The notes: generated by a model from the letters alone, not told the origin. 6,318 nucleotides of DNA from an uncultured Prevotella sp. (GCA_900548745.1 URLQ01000154.1:1-6318), one strand, 5' to 3'. Shown: positions 1 to 6,318, counted from the first letter of the stretch. Program-made: numbers and translations.

Positions 1-11
1 CTGTCATGCCC

Positions 12-34
12 GGAGACTACCATTCCCGTCTCCC
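12..34. repeat. GC-rich inverted repeat downstream of the leucine-rich-repeat gene
   Basis: GGAGAC (12-17) and GTCTCC (28-33) form a 6-bp stem with a 10-nt loop, about 30 nt after the last stop codon. It could serve as a transcript end, although any U-tract would lie beyond the window. The minus strand here (34-24) reads GGGAGACGGGA, the same 11 bases found on the plus strand near the other window end. Confidence 0.5.
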
Positions 35-63
35 GACACGACCATTTCCATTACCTCTTTACA

Positions 64-1653
64 TCACTTCACAACCTTCTTGCCATTCACAATATACATA
101 CCATGAGGCAAGCTGCTGATACCAGCACCTATAGCGATACGTCTGCCGTCAAGGGTATAGATGCGTGTGGCAGAACCGTTGCCTGTCGTCTCTGTACGGA
201 TGCCTTCTATTCCTGTACTCTGACCATTCAGCTCTGGAGTCTCTATGATATTAGGGAACATTCCCCAATTCTCATCAGCAGCGAATGCTGCCTTGGCACC
301 GACAGGAACATACAACGTCCAATCGGATTTCTCCAACATCTTAAAAGATGTATAATTGGAATTAGCCAGTGGGAAATAACTGCTACCCTGCGTTTTCTGT
401 ACCGGAGGAGTCATTCTGTTGTAATAGAATTTCTTACCGGATTTAAGGTTATCATTGTTTATTACTCCCAAGGCACAGTTGTCAACATGCTCAAGCGTTG
501 AAGGAAGATAGACATTACCTCCGACTGCATTTCCGTCGAAAGCCTGAAGTCCCAACCAGGTTACACCTTCCGGTATAACAAGATCACCACCTATCTCACC
601 ATCCGCAAAAGCATTCGCCTCGATTCTATCCAATGATGTAGGGAAGTCTATTGACAGGAATCTCGCTTTCATGAATGTGTTGCCACCCGTAGACTTCAAA
701 CCTTCAGGGAAACAGAAATAGCGCAAGTTATAGGCTACGTTCATTATATAGCTGGCTGACGAAGAATATGGAGGTTCGTCAACGCTGATGAATGAAGCGT
801 CCGGCAAGATGTCATTTTCTATCTTGCAGCCACTAAGGTCTACGCCTGAAAGTCTGCCGTAGCAAGCACCGAGGCGTAAGGCTCTGATGTCGCTATGAGG
901 CAGATAACCTGTTATATTGATGGAGTCGACCTTGAGCATATCGTCACCGAGCAACGTTTCCAACGGTTGCGAAGAAGCGTCAAGATTGAATTTCCTTATG
1001 ACAAACAGGCTGCCGTCTTCCTTTATGCTGCTGAAATTGGAGAAGTCGGCGGAGTTTCTGAACTTGTCAGCCATATCTGCCGGAACATTGAGTGTGGCAT
1101 CGGCAGGAATATTGTCGAACGCATGACCATCAGCAATATAAGGGACATCAACCTGATGGAACGTAACGGTCTTCAGATCCCTACAGCCACTGAATGCCTC
1201 ACTGCCTATACGGGTGAGTTTGGGCAGGTCTATACTGCGGAGTGAGGTCATCATGAAAGCACGGTCGGATATCTCACGGACATAAGGCGACAATGTTATA
1301 TACTCAAGTTTTGTCGTCATTGTATTCTCTGAAGTCTCTCGACCGGCACTTCCTACGGAGTTTACCTTTCTTGGAGCAAAAGCACTTGAAGGTATCACTG
1401 TGAGATTCTCAACACCTGACAGGTCTATACCCCTTAACCTGCCGTTGTCGATATAGTCACGCAGAGTGGCGAAATCTTCGTCCTGAAAAAAGCCCTTTAT
1501 AACAAGGGAGTCCATCTCGTATGCGTTCTTGCCACTGCGCTTTACAGCAGAAGACAGCCCATCGTCGCCATATTTCAAGGTTACGACAACGGTCATTGAA
1601 AGAGACGGAAGACTTACAAGCAGCAACATTGCCGCCAAAATTTTCTTTATCAT
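64..1653 (-). CDS. BspA-like leucine-rich-repeat surface protein
   Basis: This gene encodes 529 residues. The start at 1653 is preferred over an in-frame ATG at 1677 because it begins the signal peptide directly (MIKK, hydrophobic 5-16). The body consists of irregular LRR_5/BspA-type repeats. Examples are 'LEYITLSPYVREISDRAF' (116-133), 'LRSIDLPKLTRIGSEAFSG' (138-156), 'FLSIDFPTSLDRIEANAFAD' (332-351) and 'DLVIPEGVTWLGLQAFDG' (357-374). Two copies of a header module, 'DSL.I.G...D...LR...GRL.G(I/V)DLSG', start at 48 and 243. 'TLYVPVGAKAAFAADENWG' (446-464) is the usual BspA block of a ladder cap. The C-terminus (about 496-529) reads 'RIYTLDGRRI...LPHGMYIVNGKKVVK', the short type A sorting-like ending common in Prevotella. 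Such proteins are usually cell-surface or secreted and bind proteins or host matrix; the ligand here is unknown. It lies 100 nt after the peptidase gene and may have its own promoter. Confidence 0.88.
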   Translation of the reverse strand: MIKKILAAMLLLVSLPSLSMTVVVTLKYGDDGLSSAVKRSGKNAYEMDSLVIKGFFQDEDFATLRDYIDNGRLRGIDLSGVENLTVIPSSAFAPRKVNSVGSAGRETSENTMTTKLEYITLSPYVREISDRAFMMTSLRSIDLPKLTRIGSEAFSGCRDLKTVTFHQVDVPYIADGHAFDNIPADATLNVPADMADKFRNSADFSNFSSIKEDGSLFVIRKFNLDASSQPLETLLGDDMLKVDSINITGYLPHSDIRALRLGACYGRLSGVDLSGCKIENDILPDASFISVDEPPYSSSASYIMNVAYNLRYFCFPEGLKSTGGNTFMKARFLSIDFPTSLDRIEANAFADGEIGGDLVIPEGVTWLGLQAFDGNAVGGNVYLPSTLEHVDNCALGVINNDNLKSGKKFYYNRMTPPVQKTQGSSYFPLANSNYTSFKMLEKSDWTLYVPVGAKAAFAADENWGMFPNIIETPELNGQSTGIEGIRTETTGNGSATRIYTLDGRRIAIGAGISSLPHGMYIVNGKKVVK

Positions 1654-1710
1654 AACTGTATGTTTTATGTTGAACAATTCACGTTCCTTATTTGAATATC
1701 TTCACAATCA

Positions 1711-1718
1711 CAAATATA
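1711..1718 (-). promoter_or_regulatory. Possible -7 element for the leucine-rich-repeat gene
   Basis: TATATTTG on the minus strand matches the TAnnTTTG consensus exactly and lies 36 nt after the peptidase stop. It would give a leader of about 50 nt to the ATG at 1653. The matching -33 TTTG is missing at 19-21 nt upstream (the sequence there is GTTCC), so the promoter would be weak or dependent on an activator. The rest of the 100-nt gap (1654-1753) holds only a 4-bp stem (CTAC/GTAG) and no clear terminator, so read-through from the peptidase gene is also possible. Confidence 0.4.
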
Positions 1719-1753
1719 GTAATTATCTACGGAAGTAGGAACGGTACCTTTTT

Positions 1754-4516
1754 TTATTTTACGATTTTTATATTTTCCGTTAATTTTCCATTTTCTACAA
1801 GACTGATAGCTGAGACTGTACCATTCTGCCGGTCTGTAGGGACAATCACATTTGTCGCTCCCTCTTCAACAGGATAATCCTTTGCCGACTGACCGGAAGA
1901 AGCTGACGAAAGACGTAGGCATGTATTTTTACCGGCTGGAGAAGAGAAGTCTACAGATATCTCATCATTGGAAACATTACGGACATTCTCTATCTTGGAT
2001 ATGCGCTGAAGAACTACATCCTTATAGTTTACAGCCCCGTCAGCCACTGATTTTGCCTCCACAGTATAAACATTCGATGCGGCATTGGCAGGAACGAGGC
2101 ATTCTGTGCCAGAGGCGATGACATTGCCGTCCTTGTCCATCCATGTACATGTCAGTTCCTCGCTCGGGGATGTCATACGCAGTTCATAGTTGCCTTTACC
2201 ATCAAGGCGATTTGACACCTCGAAGTCTATACCTTTACGAGCTTTCTGCCGTACGATGAATGACTGTCCGCCAAGGGAAGTGCCAAGCTCTTTGTCGTAA
2301 AGTTCAACATTTACTGTATAGTCTCTGTCTTCAAGAATATCCTCGGACGCAATTTCCTCAGCAGACACAGTCATGGAACAAACCTTTTTGCCTGTCAACT
2401 GTATATTACCGATACGGCAGTTGTCCGTAAGCATTACCCTGTTTGAAGTCAAGGTCGGATTTTGTACTTTTGGTGACAACTCACCTCTTTTCTGTGATGT
2501 CCAGGAAGCCACAGAACCGTTCGACACGTTCAGATATATATTCATATTTTTGAACACAGCGGAATCGGCGGAAGAAGTCGTGGTACGTAGTTCACAATTT
2601 TCCATGCCATTAAAATTCGGTATTACTACAGCCGGTTGTATTGTCTGCTCAAAAGCTGAAGTCAGATTTTTCTGAGCCATTCGTTTTGTTGACCATACTT
2701 TTGCCCCTAAGGTCTTGTCATCAACCACAGCCCCTTCACTGTCTTCCAGTTCACTTTCGTCTACTACGAATGCGAGCAAACAAATATTGAAATCTTTCTG
2801 ACGTGCATATGTCAGATAACCATTGTTGAAGGTATAGTCCAAACTGACTACAACAGAATCTCCCGGTTCAAGAGTTTCCAGAATAGGAGTCCATCCCATA
2901 TTGCTTCCGTATACACCTTTGCCCGGATAGGTTTTCATACCCTTCCATGTATCCATGTCTATTTTCATAGCTGAACGTGCCCACCATAGTTTCAACACCT
3001 TGGAACTGGAATCATATGTCTTGACACCACGGTTTCTAATCTTGGCGTAGGCATACACGCTCTTTTCTTCTTCACCAAGACAACCGCTCTGATGCGTATG
3101 ATTTGAAAGTCCGTCGTCTTGATGGCGCAGCCAGATGTCGGCACTGTTCCAATAGACTTGTCTTTGCATCGGGCTGATTTGTTTGCCCAGCGGTTTGCCG
3201 AAGTCAATTTCCGAGTATTCATCAGGAAGAGTGAAGACCTCCCTCGGAGTGGTCGGCTCCTCACCGCTTGTTATGTAAAGTTCACAGACATCGGGAACAT
3301 AGTCGAATGTCAGGTCATCTGCTGTGGAGTTTTCAAAAATCGACATCTCTGGGGTTTCACTTACTATTGCGTTTTCGGAAACATATATGTCCGTATTGCA
3401 GGCATAGGCATGGGCTGCCTTGAGGGTTTTGTAATAAGGGATACCGTTTGCGGTATAAAAGAAGTCGTGGAGAAGATTTCCATAAGCATCGCGGCCATTG
3501 ATACCGCATGTCCAACGGTATACATATTCGTCGAAAGGCAGTTCCTCGCAACCGAAAGACTGTTCCTTCTCGCCGCAGGCTGTCATTATTATACGGTTTT
3601 TCGCCTGAAGAGGCTTGACGAAGCCACCGGCATTACATTGGCCCATGAGAAAACTGATGTAACCGGCACCGCAGTTCGCAAGATAACTGTTTAGTTCATC
3701 CGGATAAAGCTGTTCTCCGTTCCAAAGACTTATAAACGAGGTCTTCTTCTGCTTGTCATAGCCACCGTGGTCTATCACATACACAAACAGGTGGTCTTCG
3801 TCGCCAAGCAAGGAAGACAGGTCTGAAAAGACTTTCTTCAGACTGGATTTTGTTGCTGAATATTCGATATCGGCAGAACCGTCACCGTCAAGATCAAGCG
3901 GAGAGGAGAAAGTAGTGCTGCCAAGCTCATCACACATGTCGTCTGACGGGTCCGTACCGTCTGACATTAAGACTTTAACGTTTGATTTCGGAACATTATA
4001 TTTCTTAGTCAGGGTCTGGTAGATGAACGAACAGTCGTTCCAGTAGCGGCTGCTGTTGCTGTTTATGTCCTTGCCGCCGCTGAGAATCACCGCATATGTA
4101 TGGGAAGCATATTTGTTTTCAGCTCCTTTCTCAACGCTTATTTCAACTATGTCGTCCGCTGCGCCGTTGTTTTTCAAGACAGGAGTGAGTTGTATATCAG
4201 ACGGAGGGCATACGGAATCAATGACAATACAGTTTCCCAAGTTTTTTTCGCCAGGCTTTACATAAACATAGGAACAGGGATGCTCCCAACCGGCTCTCGG
4301 CATCTTGTCGACAAAGACGAGCCAATGGGATACACCTTTTTTCTTTACCGTTGTTTTACTTACGTAATATTTATATGTATCATTTGTTCCAACCAGCTTT
4401 TTGGCCGCTGCATAGGCAAGACGCTGGCTGCTGCTGATGTTGGTGTTCGTCATTTGCGCAGAGATGAACTGCACGGAGCATAACAACAAAATTATAATTA
4501 GTTTAAGGTGTTTCAT
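1754..4516 (-). CDS. Secreted C13 (legumain/caspase-like, clan CD) cysteine peptidase with C-terminal sorting-like domain
   Basis: This gene encodes 920 residues. The start at 4516 gives a clean signal peptide (MKHLK, hydrophobic 5-17, cleavage after ISA at 20, mature Gln). A TTG six codons upstream overlaps the preceding stop and is less likely. Residues 21-120 form a pro-region with 'HWLVFVDKMPRAGWEHPC' (64-81). The peptidase domain spans about 139-390. It has strand 'YAVILSGG', a DxDxDG calcium-type loop at 208-216, 'HLFVYVIDHGG' with candidate catalytic His250, and 'ISFLMGQCNAGGF' with candidate catalytic Cys294, as in the clan CD His-Gly / x-Cys pair. Residues 453-625 resemble a CARDB-like beta domain seen in Bacteroidetes surface proteases ('ADIWLRHQDDG', 'YAYAKIRNRGV', 'LKLWWARSA'). 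Further beta-rich modules follow, then a C-terminal region (about 850-920) ending ENIKIVK, like a type A sorting domain. It probably acts at the cell surface or outside the cell. Substrate specificity is unknown; legumains cut after Asn, but this is not shown here. Confidence 0.85.
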   Translation of the reverse strand: MKHLKLIIILLLCSVQFISAQMTNTNISSSQRLAYAAAKKLVGTNDTYKYYVSKTTVKKKGVSHWLVFVDKMPRAGWEHPCSYVYVKPGEKNLGNCIVIDSVCPPSDIQLTPVLKNNGAADDIVEISVEKGAENKYASHTYAVILSGGKDINSNSSRYWNDCSFIYQTLTKKYNVPKSNVKVLMSDGTDPSDDMCDELGSTTFSSPLDLDGDGSADIEYSATKSSLKKVFSDLSSLLGDEDHLFVYVIDHGGYDKQKKTSFISLWNGEQLYPDELNSYLANCGAGYISFLMGQCNAGGFVKPLQAKNRIIMTACGEKEQSFGCEELPFDEYVYRWTCGINGRDAYGNLLHDFFYTANGIPYYKTLKAAHAYACNTDIYVSENAIVSETPEMSIFENSTADDLTFDYVPDVCELYITSGEEPTTPREVFTLPDEYSEIDFGKPLGKQISPMQRQVYWNSADIWLRHQDDGLSNHTHQSGCLGEEEKSVYAYAKIRNRGVKTYDSSSKVLKLWWARSAMKIDMDTWKGMKTYPGKGVYGSNMGWTPILETLEPGDSVVVSLDYTFNNGYLTYARQKDFNICLLAFVVDESELEDSEGAVVDDKTLGAKVWSTKRMAQKNLTSAFEQTIQPAVVIPNFNGMENCELRTTTSSADSAVFKNMNIYLNVSNGSVASWTSQKRGELSPKVQNPTLTSNRVMLTDNCRIGNIQLTGKKVCSMTVSAEEIASEDILEDRDYTVNVELYDKELGTSLGGQSFIVRQKARKGIDFEVSNRLDGKGNYELRMTSPSEELTCTWMDKDGNVIASGTECLVPANAASNVYTVEAKSVADGAVNYKDVVLQRISKIENVRNVSNDEISVDFSSPAGKNTCLRLSSASSGQSAKDYPVEEGATNVIVPTDRQNGTVSAISLVENGKLTENIKIVK

Positions 4517-4530
4517 GTTTTTAAGTTTTT

Positions 4531-5445
4531 TCAATTGTTAATATTGTTGAATATCATGTTCTGTGAATACAAAATACTGGCATAGGCTATCTGCACGCCG
4601 CTGTAAAGTGTCTGCTTGTCGGTAATGTCTATGTTGGAATGTTGTATCTGGTACATCACATTGTCTGTGTATTCGTCAAGATTGGAAAGGTTGGCATAGA
4701 CTGCCGTGTAGATGTATTCGGCACAATAATCTATGTATTCTGCATCTTCTGGATTCTGCTCCTTTAGTTTGCTGCAGTATTCTGCAAAGGAAAGTGTTTC
4801 GTCTGTGTTTCTTATTACGTCAAGCTCATTGGAGATGGAAAGCATCTGTGCTGCGGTAAGACCTCCGTCACGGTTGAAGCCTGACGACATGGTGAGCATC
4901 CTTGCATTGGCATCGGAAACAAGTTCTAAAGAAGGTCTGCTGTAACTGCTGCGGTCGGAGCTGTACATGGCATATTCCAGTTCGTTGTGGTAATAGCCGA
5001 TGCTGTCGGCATACTGGCAGGTGGAATTGCTGTTGTGGATGTACGGCTTTAGGTAGTTGTCTTTTATATATCCCCAGATGAGTTTCTTCACGGTTATCTT
5101 GCCGAACTTTATCAATGAGGATGTGGCTGCACCCACAATGACACCGGCTGCTCCACCTCCGACACCACGAAGTCCACCCTTAACATCGGAGATGGCTATT
5201 TTTACCATATCTCCCTTGCTGTAGGTTATCTTGGGAATCCTCGAAACGGCTTCCTGCGGCTCCACAATGGTTGATGCACTGAACTGGGAGTTGTACGCCT
5301 TTAATTGTTCGGTCAGCTCCTTTATGCTCGAAGACGAGCGGAGTTCCTTACGATGTTGTTCCTGGCTCTCTTCACTCTCCTGCGAACAGGAGGATAATGC
5401 AAGTATACCTAAGATACTTGCAAAAAGGAAAATTTTCTTTTCCAT
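4531..5445 (-). CDS. Lipoprotein with glycine-rich hydrophobic segment, unknown function
   Basis: This gene encodes 304 residues. The N-terminus is a lipoprotein signal: K3-K4, a hydrophobic stretch at 5-17 and the lipobox L-S-S-C with Cys20 as lipidation site. It is followed by acidic SQESEESQE, which resembles the surface-export signal of Bacteroidetes lipoproteins. A charged, probably helical stretch (30-50) follows. Residues 88-112 (KGGLRGVGGGAAGVIVGAAT...) have closely spaced Gly/Ala with Val/Ile, like a glycine zipper or the hydrophobic part of some class II bacteriocins. A basic patch (113-121) comes next. The remaining C-terminal half is rich in Tyr, Asn, Ser and acidic residues, probably helical, and ends NNINN. 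No named family is recognised. The stop codon lies 14 nt before the peptidase ATG, so the two are almost certainly co-transcribed and perhaps translationally coupled. It could be a peptidase inhibitor, anchor, substrate or membrane-active effector; the sequence alone does not decide. Confidence 0.85.
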   Translation of the reverse strand: MEKKIFLFASILGILALSSCSQESEESQEQHRKELRSSSSIKELTEQLKAYNSQFSASTIVEPQEAVSRIPKITYSKGDMVKIAISDVKGGLRGVGGGAAGVIVGAATSSLIKFGKITVKKLIWGYIKDNYLKPYIHNSNSTCQYADSIGYYHNELEYAMYSSDRSSYSRPSLELVSDANARMLTMSSGFNRDGGLTAAQMLSISNELDVIRNTDETLSFAEYCSKLKEQNPEDAEYIDYCAEYIYTAVYANLSNLDEYTDNVMYQIQHSNIDITDKQTLYSGVQIAYASILYSQNMIFNNINN

Positions 5446-5471
5446 AGTTATTATTTTAAGATTAATAATGT

Positions 5472-5500
5472 GGTTCCATCGGGAAAATCCCGATGAAACC
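5472..5500 (-). other. 13-bp RNA hairpin between the first and second genes
   Basis: Arms 5488-5500 and 5472-5484 enclose the triloop 5485-5487. In the minus-strand transcript all 13 positions can pair, one of them as a U-G wobble; in the plus-strand transcript that position is a C-A mismatch. This points to function in the operon mRNA. No U-tract follows on the minus strand (the next bases are ACATTATTAA), so it is not a standard intrinsic terminator. It could attenuate, or act as a processing or stability element that sets the ratio of the small secreted protein to the downstream genes. Confidence 0.65.
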
Positions 5501-5515
5501 GTTAATTTTTAAAGT

Positions 5516-5878
5516 CTATTCATCAAACGTTCCGCTCAGGTGTCTCCTGTCATAATACAGGTCGATGGTTGTCTTTTCGCTGTCGACGTCTGTATTAGGA
5601 ACGTAGAGCGTTGTCTCTGCCGGACCGACGGTCTGGGTGGACTGGTGCATTACATTACCATACTGATCGCGGATGACGACGGTCATATCGGTTATGATAC
5701 TGTCGGACTTGATGGTTACATCATCGCCGTCGGATGATACGATTGGAATACAAGAATTACCAATATGTCCCTTATCCGTATGAATATCATTTAATGTTAC
5801 CTCATAAGGGCCAGCAAAACAATAATTACATACACCTAAACAGAATACTGTTGCGATTAAAAGTTTTTTCTTATTCAT
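5516..5878 (-). CDS. Small secreted DUF3244-like (Ig-like fold) protein
   Basis: This gene encodes 120 residues with a Sec signal peptide: MNKKK, a hydrophobic core at about 6-18, and likely cleavage after CFA at residue 22. The mature part of about 98 residues is predicted to be all beta. The pattern 'DMTVVIRDQYGNVMHQ' at 64-79 (strand, then D-x-x-G-N turn), a later Y-rich strand (105-109) and the ending 'LSGTFDE' fit DUF3244, a Bacteroidetes-only family known to have an immunoglobulin-like beta-sandwich. Its function is unknown. An in-frame ATG exists at 5950, but it lies upstream of the promoter at 5904-5935, so the start at 5878 is chosen; only this one also gives an N-terminal signal peptide. 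It is the first gene of the presumed operon, 70 nt ahead of the lipoprotein gene. A role as partner or inhibitor of the downstream peptidase is inference from position. Family assignment is by eye and moderately sure. Confidence 0.75.
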   Translation of the reverse strand: MNKKKLLIATVFCLGVCNYCFAGPYEVTLNDIHTDKGHIGNSCIPIVSSDGDDVTIKSDSIITDMTVVIRDQYGNVMHQSTQTVGPAETTLYVPNTDVDSEKTTIDLYYDRRHLSGTFDE

Positions 5879-5903
5879 GTTTTTTAAATTTATTAAATTT
5901 TCG

Positions 5904-5935
5904 CAAAGATACATTATATGCAAAATAAATACAAA
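5904..5935 (-). promoter_or_regulatory. Bacteroidetes-type promoter of the operon
   Basis: On the minus strand TTTG (5935-5932) is followed, after exactly 20 nt, by TATCTTTG (5911-5904). This matches the Bacteroidetes sigma-ABfr consensus of TTTG near -33 and TAnnTTTG near -7. Transcription should begin around 5896-5900, giving a leader of about 20 nt that is almost pure A/T and lacks a Shine-Dalgarno site, before the ATG at 5878. No comparable element precedes the lipoprotein or peptidase genes, so this is probably the promoter for all three. Confidence 0.8.
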
Positions 5936-5940
5936 TTTAG

Positions 5941-5960
5941 AAGTATGCAAAAAGTATGCA
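5941..5960. repeat. 9-bp direct repeat upstream of the operon promoter (possible operator)
   Basis: AAGTATGCA occurs at 5941-5949 and again at 5952-5960, a period of 11 bp, close to one helical turn. It lies immediately upstream of the -33 element. A third TATGCA sits at 5917-5922 between the -33 and -7 elements. The placement fits a regulator binding one face of the helix, but no regulator gene is in the window. The repeat is seen directly; the regulatory role is inferred. Confidence 0.5.
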
Positions 5961-6280
5961 CTTTATAACACATTGAATATAAACACATTACAATAGACAA
6001 GACAACACTCGCAAACAAAATAAGTACGATATAAAATTATGTATCTCCGCAAAAAAAAACAATTAGAATAGAAGTCTCATCAAAGAAATGACATAAGTAT
6101 CATTCCATACACTTGATTTGATTCTCATAATTAAGGCTCATCAAATATTTGGAGTGATGTAAAAAGGAGATTGTTTGAAACTATAGCTACAATATCACGT
6201 ATACAACTTTTTCTTAGCCAGTAGACTTTATCCAACATATCATAAGCCTATCAAACTCTCTCAATCAAGAAGTCAAACTG
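5961..6280. other. AT-rich intergenic region without a recognisable gene
   Basis: No open reading frame of useful length with a signal peptide or family motif is seen on either strand, and there is no tRNA-like cloverleaf. The only structure noticed is weak: a 9-base CTCATCAAA repeated at 6076 and 6137, a 7-bp inverted repeat (6116-6122 with 6140-6146), and a run of nine A at 6051-6059. No further TAnnTTTG element is present on either strand. It probably separates this operon from an upstream gene outside the window. Confidence 0.6.
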
Positions 6281-6312
6281 CCTCTCCCCCTTCAGGGGAG
6301 ACGGGAGAGAGG
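6281..6312. repeat. GC-rich hairpin-forming intergenic repeat
   Basis: TCTCCCC (6283-6289) pairs with GGGGAGA (6295-6301) around a 5-nt loop. CTCTCCC (6282-6288) can alternatively pair with GGGAGAG (6303-6309), so two exclusive hairpins are possible. It stands out as a GC-rich block in very AT-rich flanks. Sequences of this 'CTCTCCC...GGGGAGACGGGAGAG' style recall dispersed intergenic repeats in Bacteroidetes genomes; this family link is from memory and unverified. No T-run follows on either strand. Confidence 0.55.
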
Positions 6313-6318
6313 TAAGAA

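Noticed and set aside
4..51. 15-codon minus-strand reading frame after the leucine-rich-repeat gene
   Set aside because: It is too short, its sequence is largely the inverted repeat, and no family or conservation evidence supports translation.
3119..3694. Plus-strand open frame of 191 codons inside the peptidase gene
   Set aside because: It lies wholly antisense to the conserved catalytic and CARDB-like regions, has no family motif or signal, and no promoter precedes it. It is a shadow frame.
4532..4534. TTG start for the peptidase overlapping the lipoprotein stop codon
   Set aside because: It would add six residues ahead of a good signal peptide. The ATG at 4516 has an A-rich leader typical of the group and gives a standard signal-peptide length.
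5399..5421. Perfect 8-bp inverted repeat (GCAAGTAT / ATACTTGC, 7-nt loop) in the lipoprotein signal-peptide codons
   Set aside because: An 8-bp stem with a short loop is expected about once by chance in a window this size, and its codons are ordinary signal-peptide residues (A-S-I-L-G-I-L-A).
6051..6059. Run of nine A (T on the minus strand) as a terminator for an upstream gene
   Set aside because: No GC-rich stem precedes it on the minus strand, so it lacks the structure of an intrinsic terminator.
5961..6280. CRISPR array, tRNA or riboswitch in the gene-free region
   Set aside because: There is no regularly spaced repeat, no cloverleaf and no recognisable aptamer core. The 9-base repeat CTCATCAAA occurs only twice, 61 bases apart.

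Overview
The window looks like chromosomal DNA from a member of the Bacteroidales, most likely a Prevotella/Segatella-type genome. The genus is inferred from style, not from a search. Four lines of evidence support the order. The promoter is of the Bacteroidetes type (TTTG, 20 nt, TAnnTTTG). Translation starts lack Shine-Dalgarno sites and are preceded by A-rich leaders. All four proteins have export signals. The protein families are also typical: a DUF3244-like secreted protein, a BspA-like leucine-rich-repeat protein, a C13/caspase-like peptidase, and C-termini ending in the 'GKKVVK / ENIKIVK' style of type IX secretion sorting domains.

Everything coding is on the minus strand and reads from high to low coordinates. 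First comes a 320-base AT-rich region without a gene (5961-6280), then a direct repeat and a strong promoter (5960-5904). Next are a small DUF3244-like secreted protein (5878-5516), a 70-nt gap holding a 13-bp hairpin, a lipoprotein with a glycine-rich hydrophobic segment (5445-4531), and, 14 nt later, a 920-residue secreted C13-like cysteine peptidase (4516-1754). After a 100-nt gap with its own -7-like element comes a 529-residue leucine-rich-repeat surface protein (1653-64). Both window ends carry GC-rich inverted-repeat sequence sharing an 11-base core in opposite orientations, probably a dispersed intergenic repeat.

The first three genes look like one transcription unit. It would encode a periplasmic or surface protease together with a membrane-anchored lipoprotein and a small beta-sandwich protein. 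By analogy with protease/inhibitor operons of Bacteroidetes (C10 streptopain-like enzymes with small inhibitors), the two small proteins could be inhibitors, chaperones, substrates or effectors of the peptidase. The pairing of a caspase-fold peptidase with a lipoprotein carrying a glycine-zipper-like segment is the most interesting feature of the window. The functional link is inference from gene order only. The leucine-rich-repeat gene may be read through from the operon or expressed separately.
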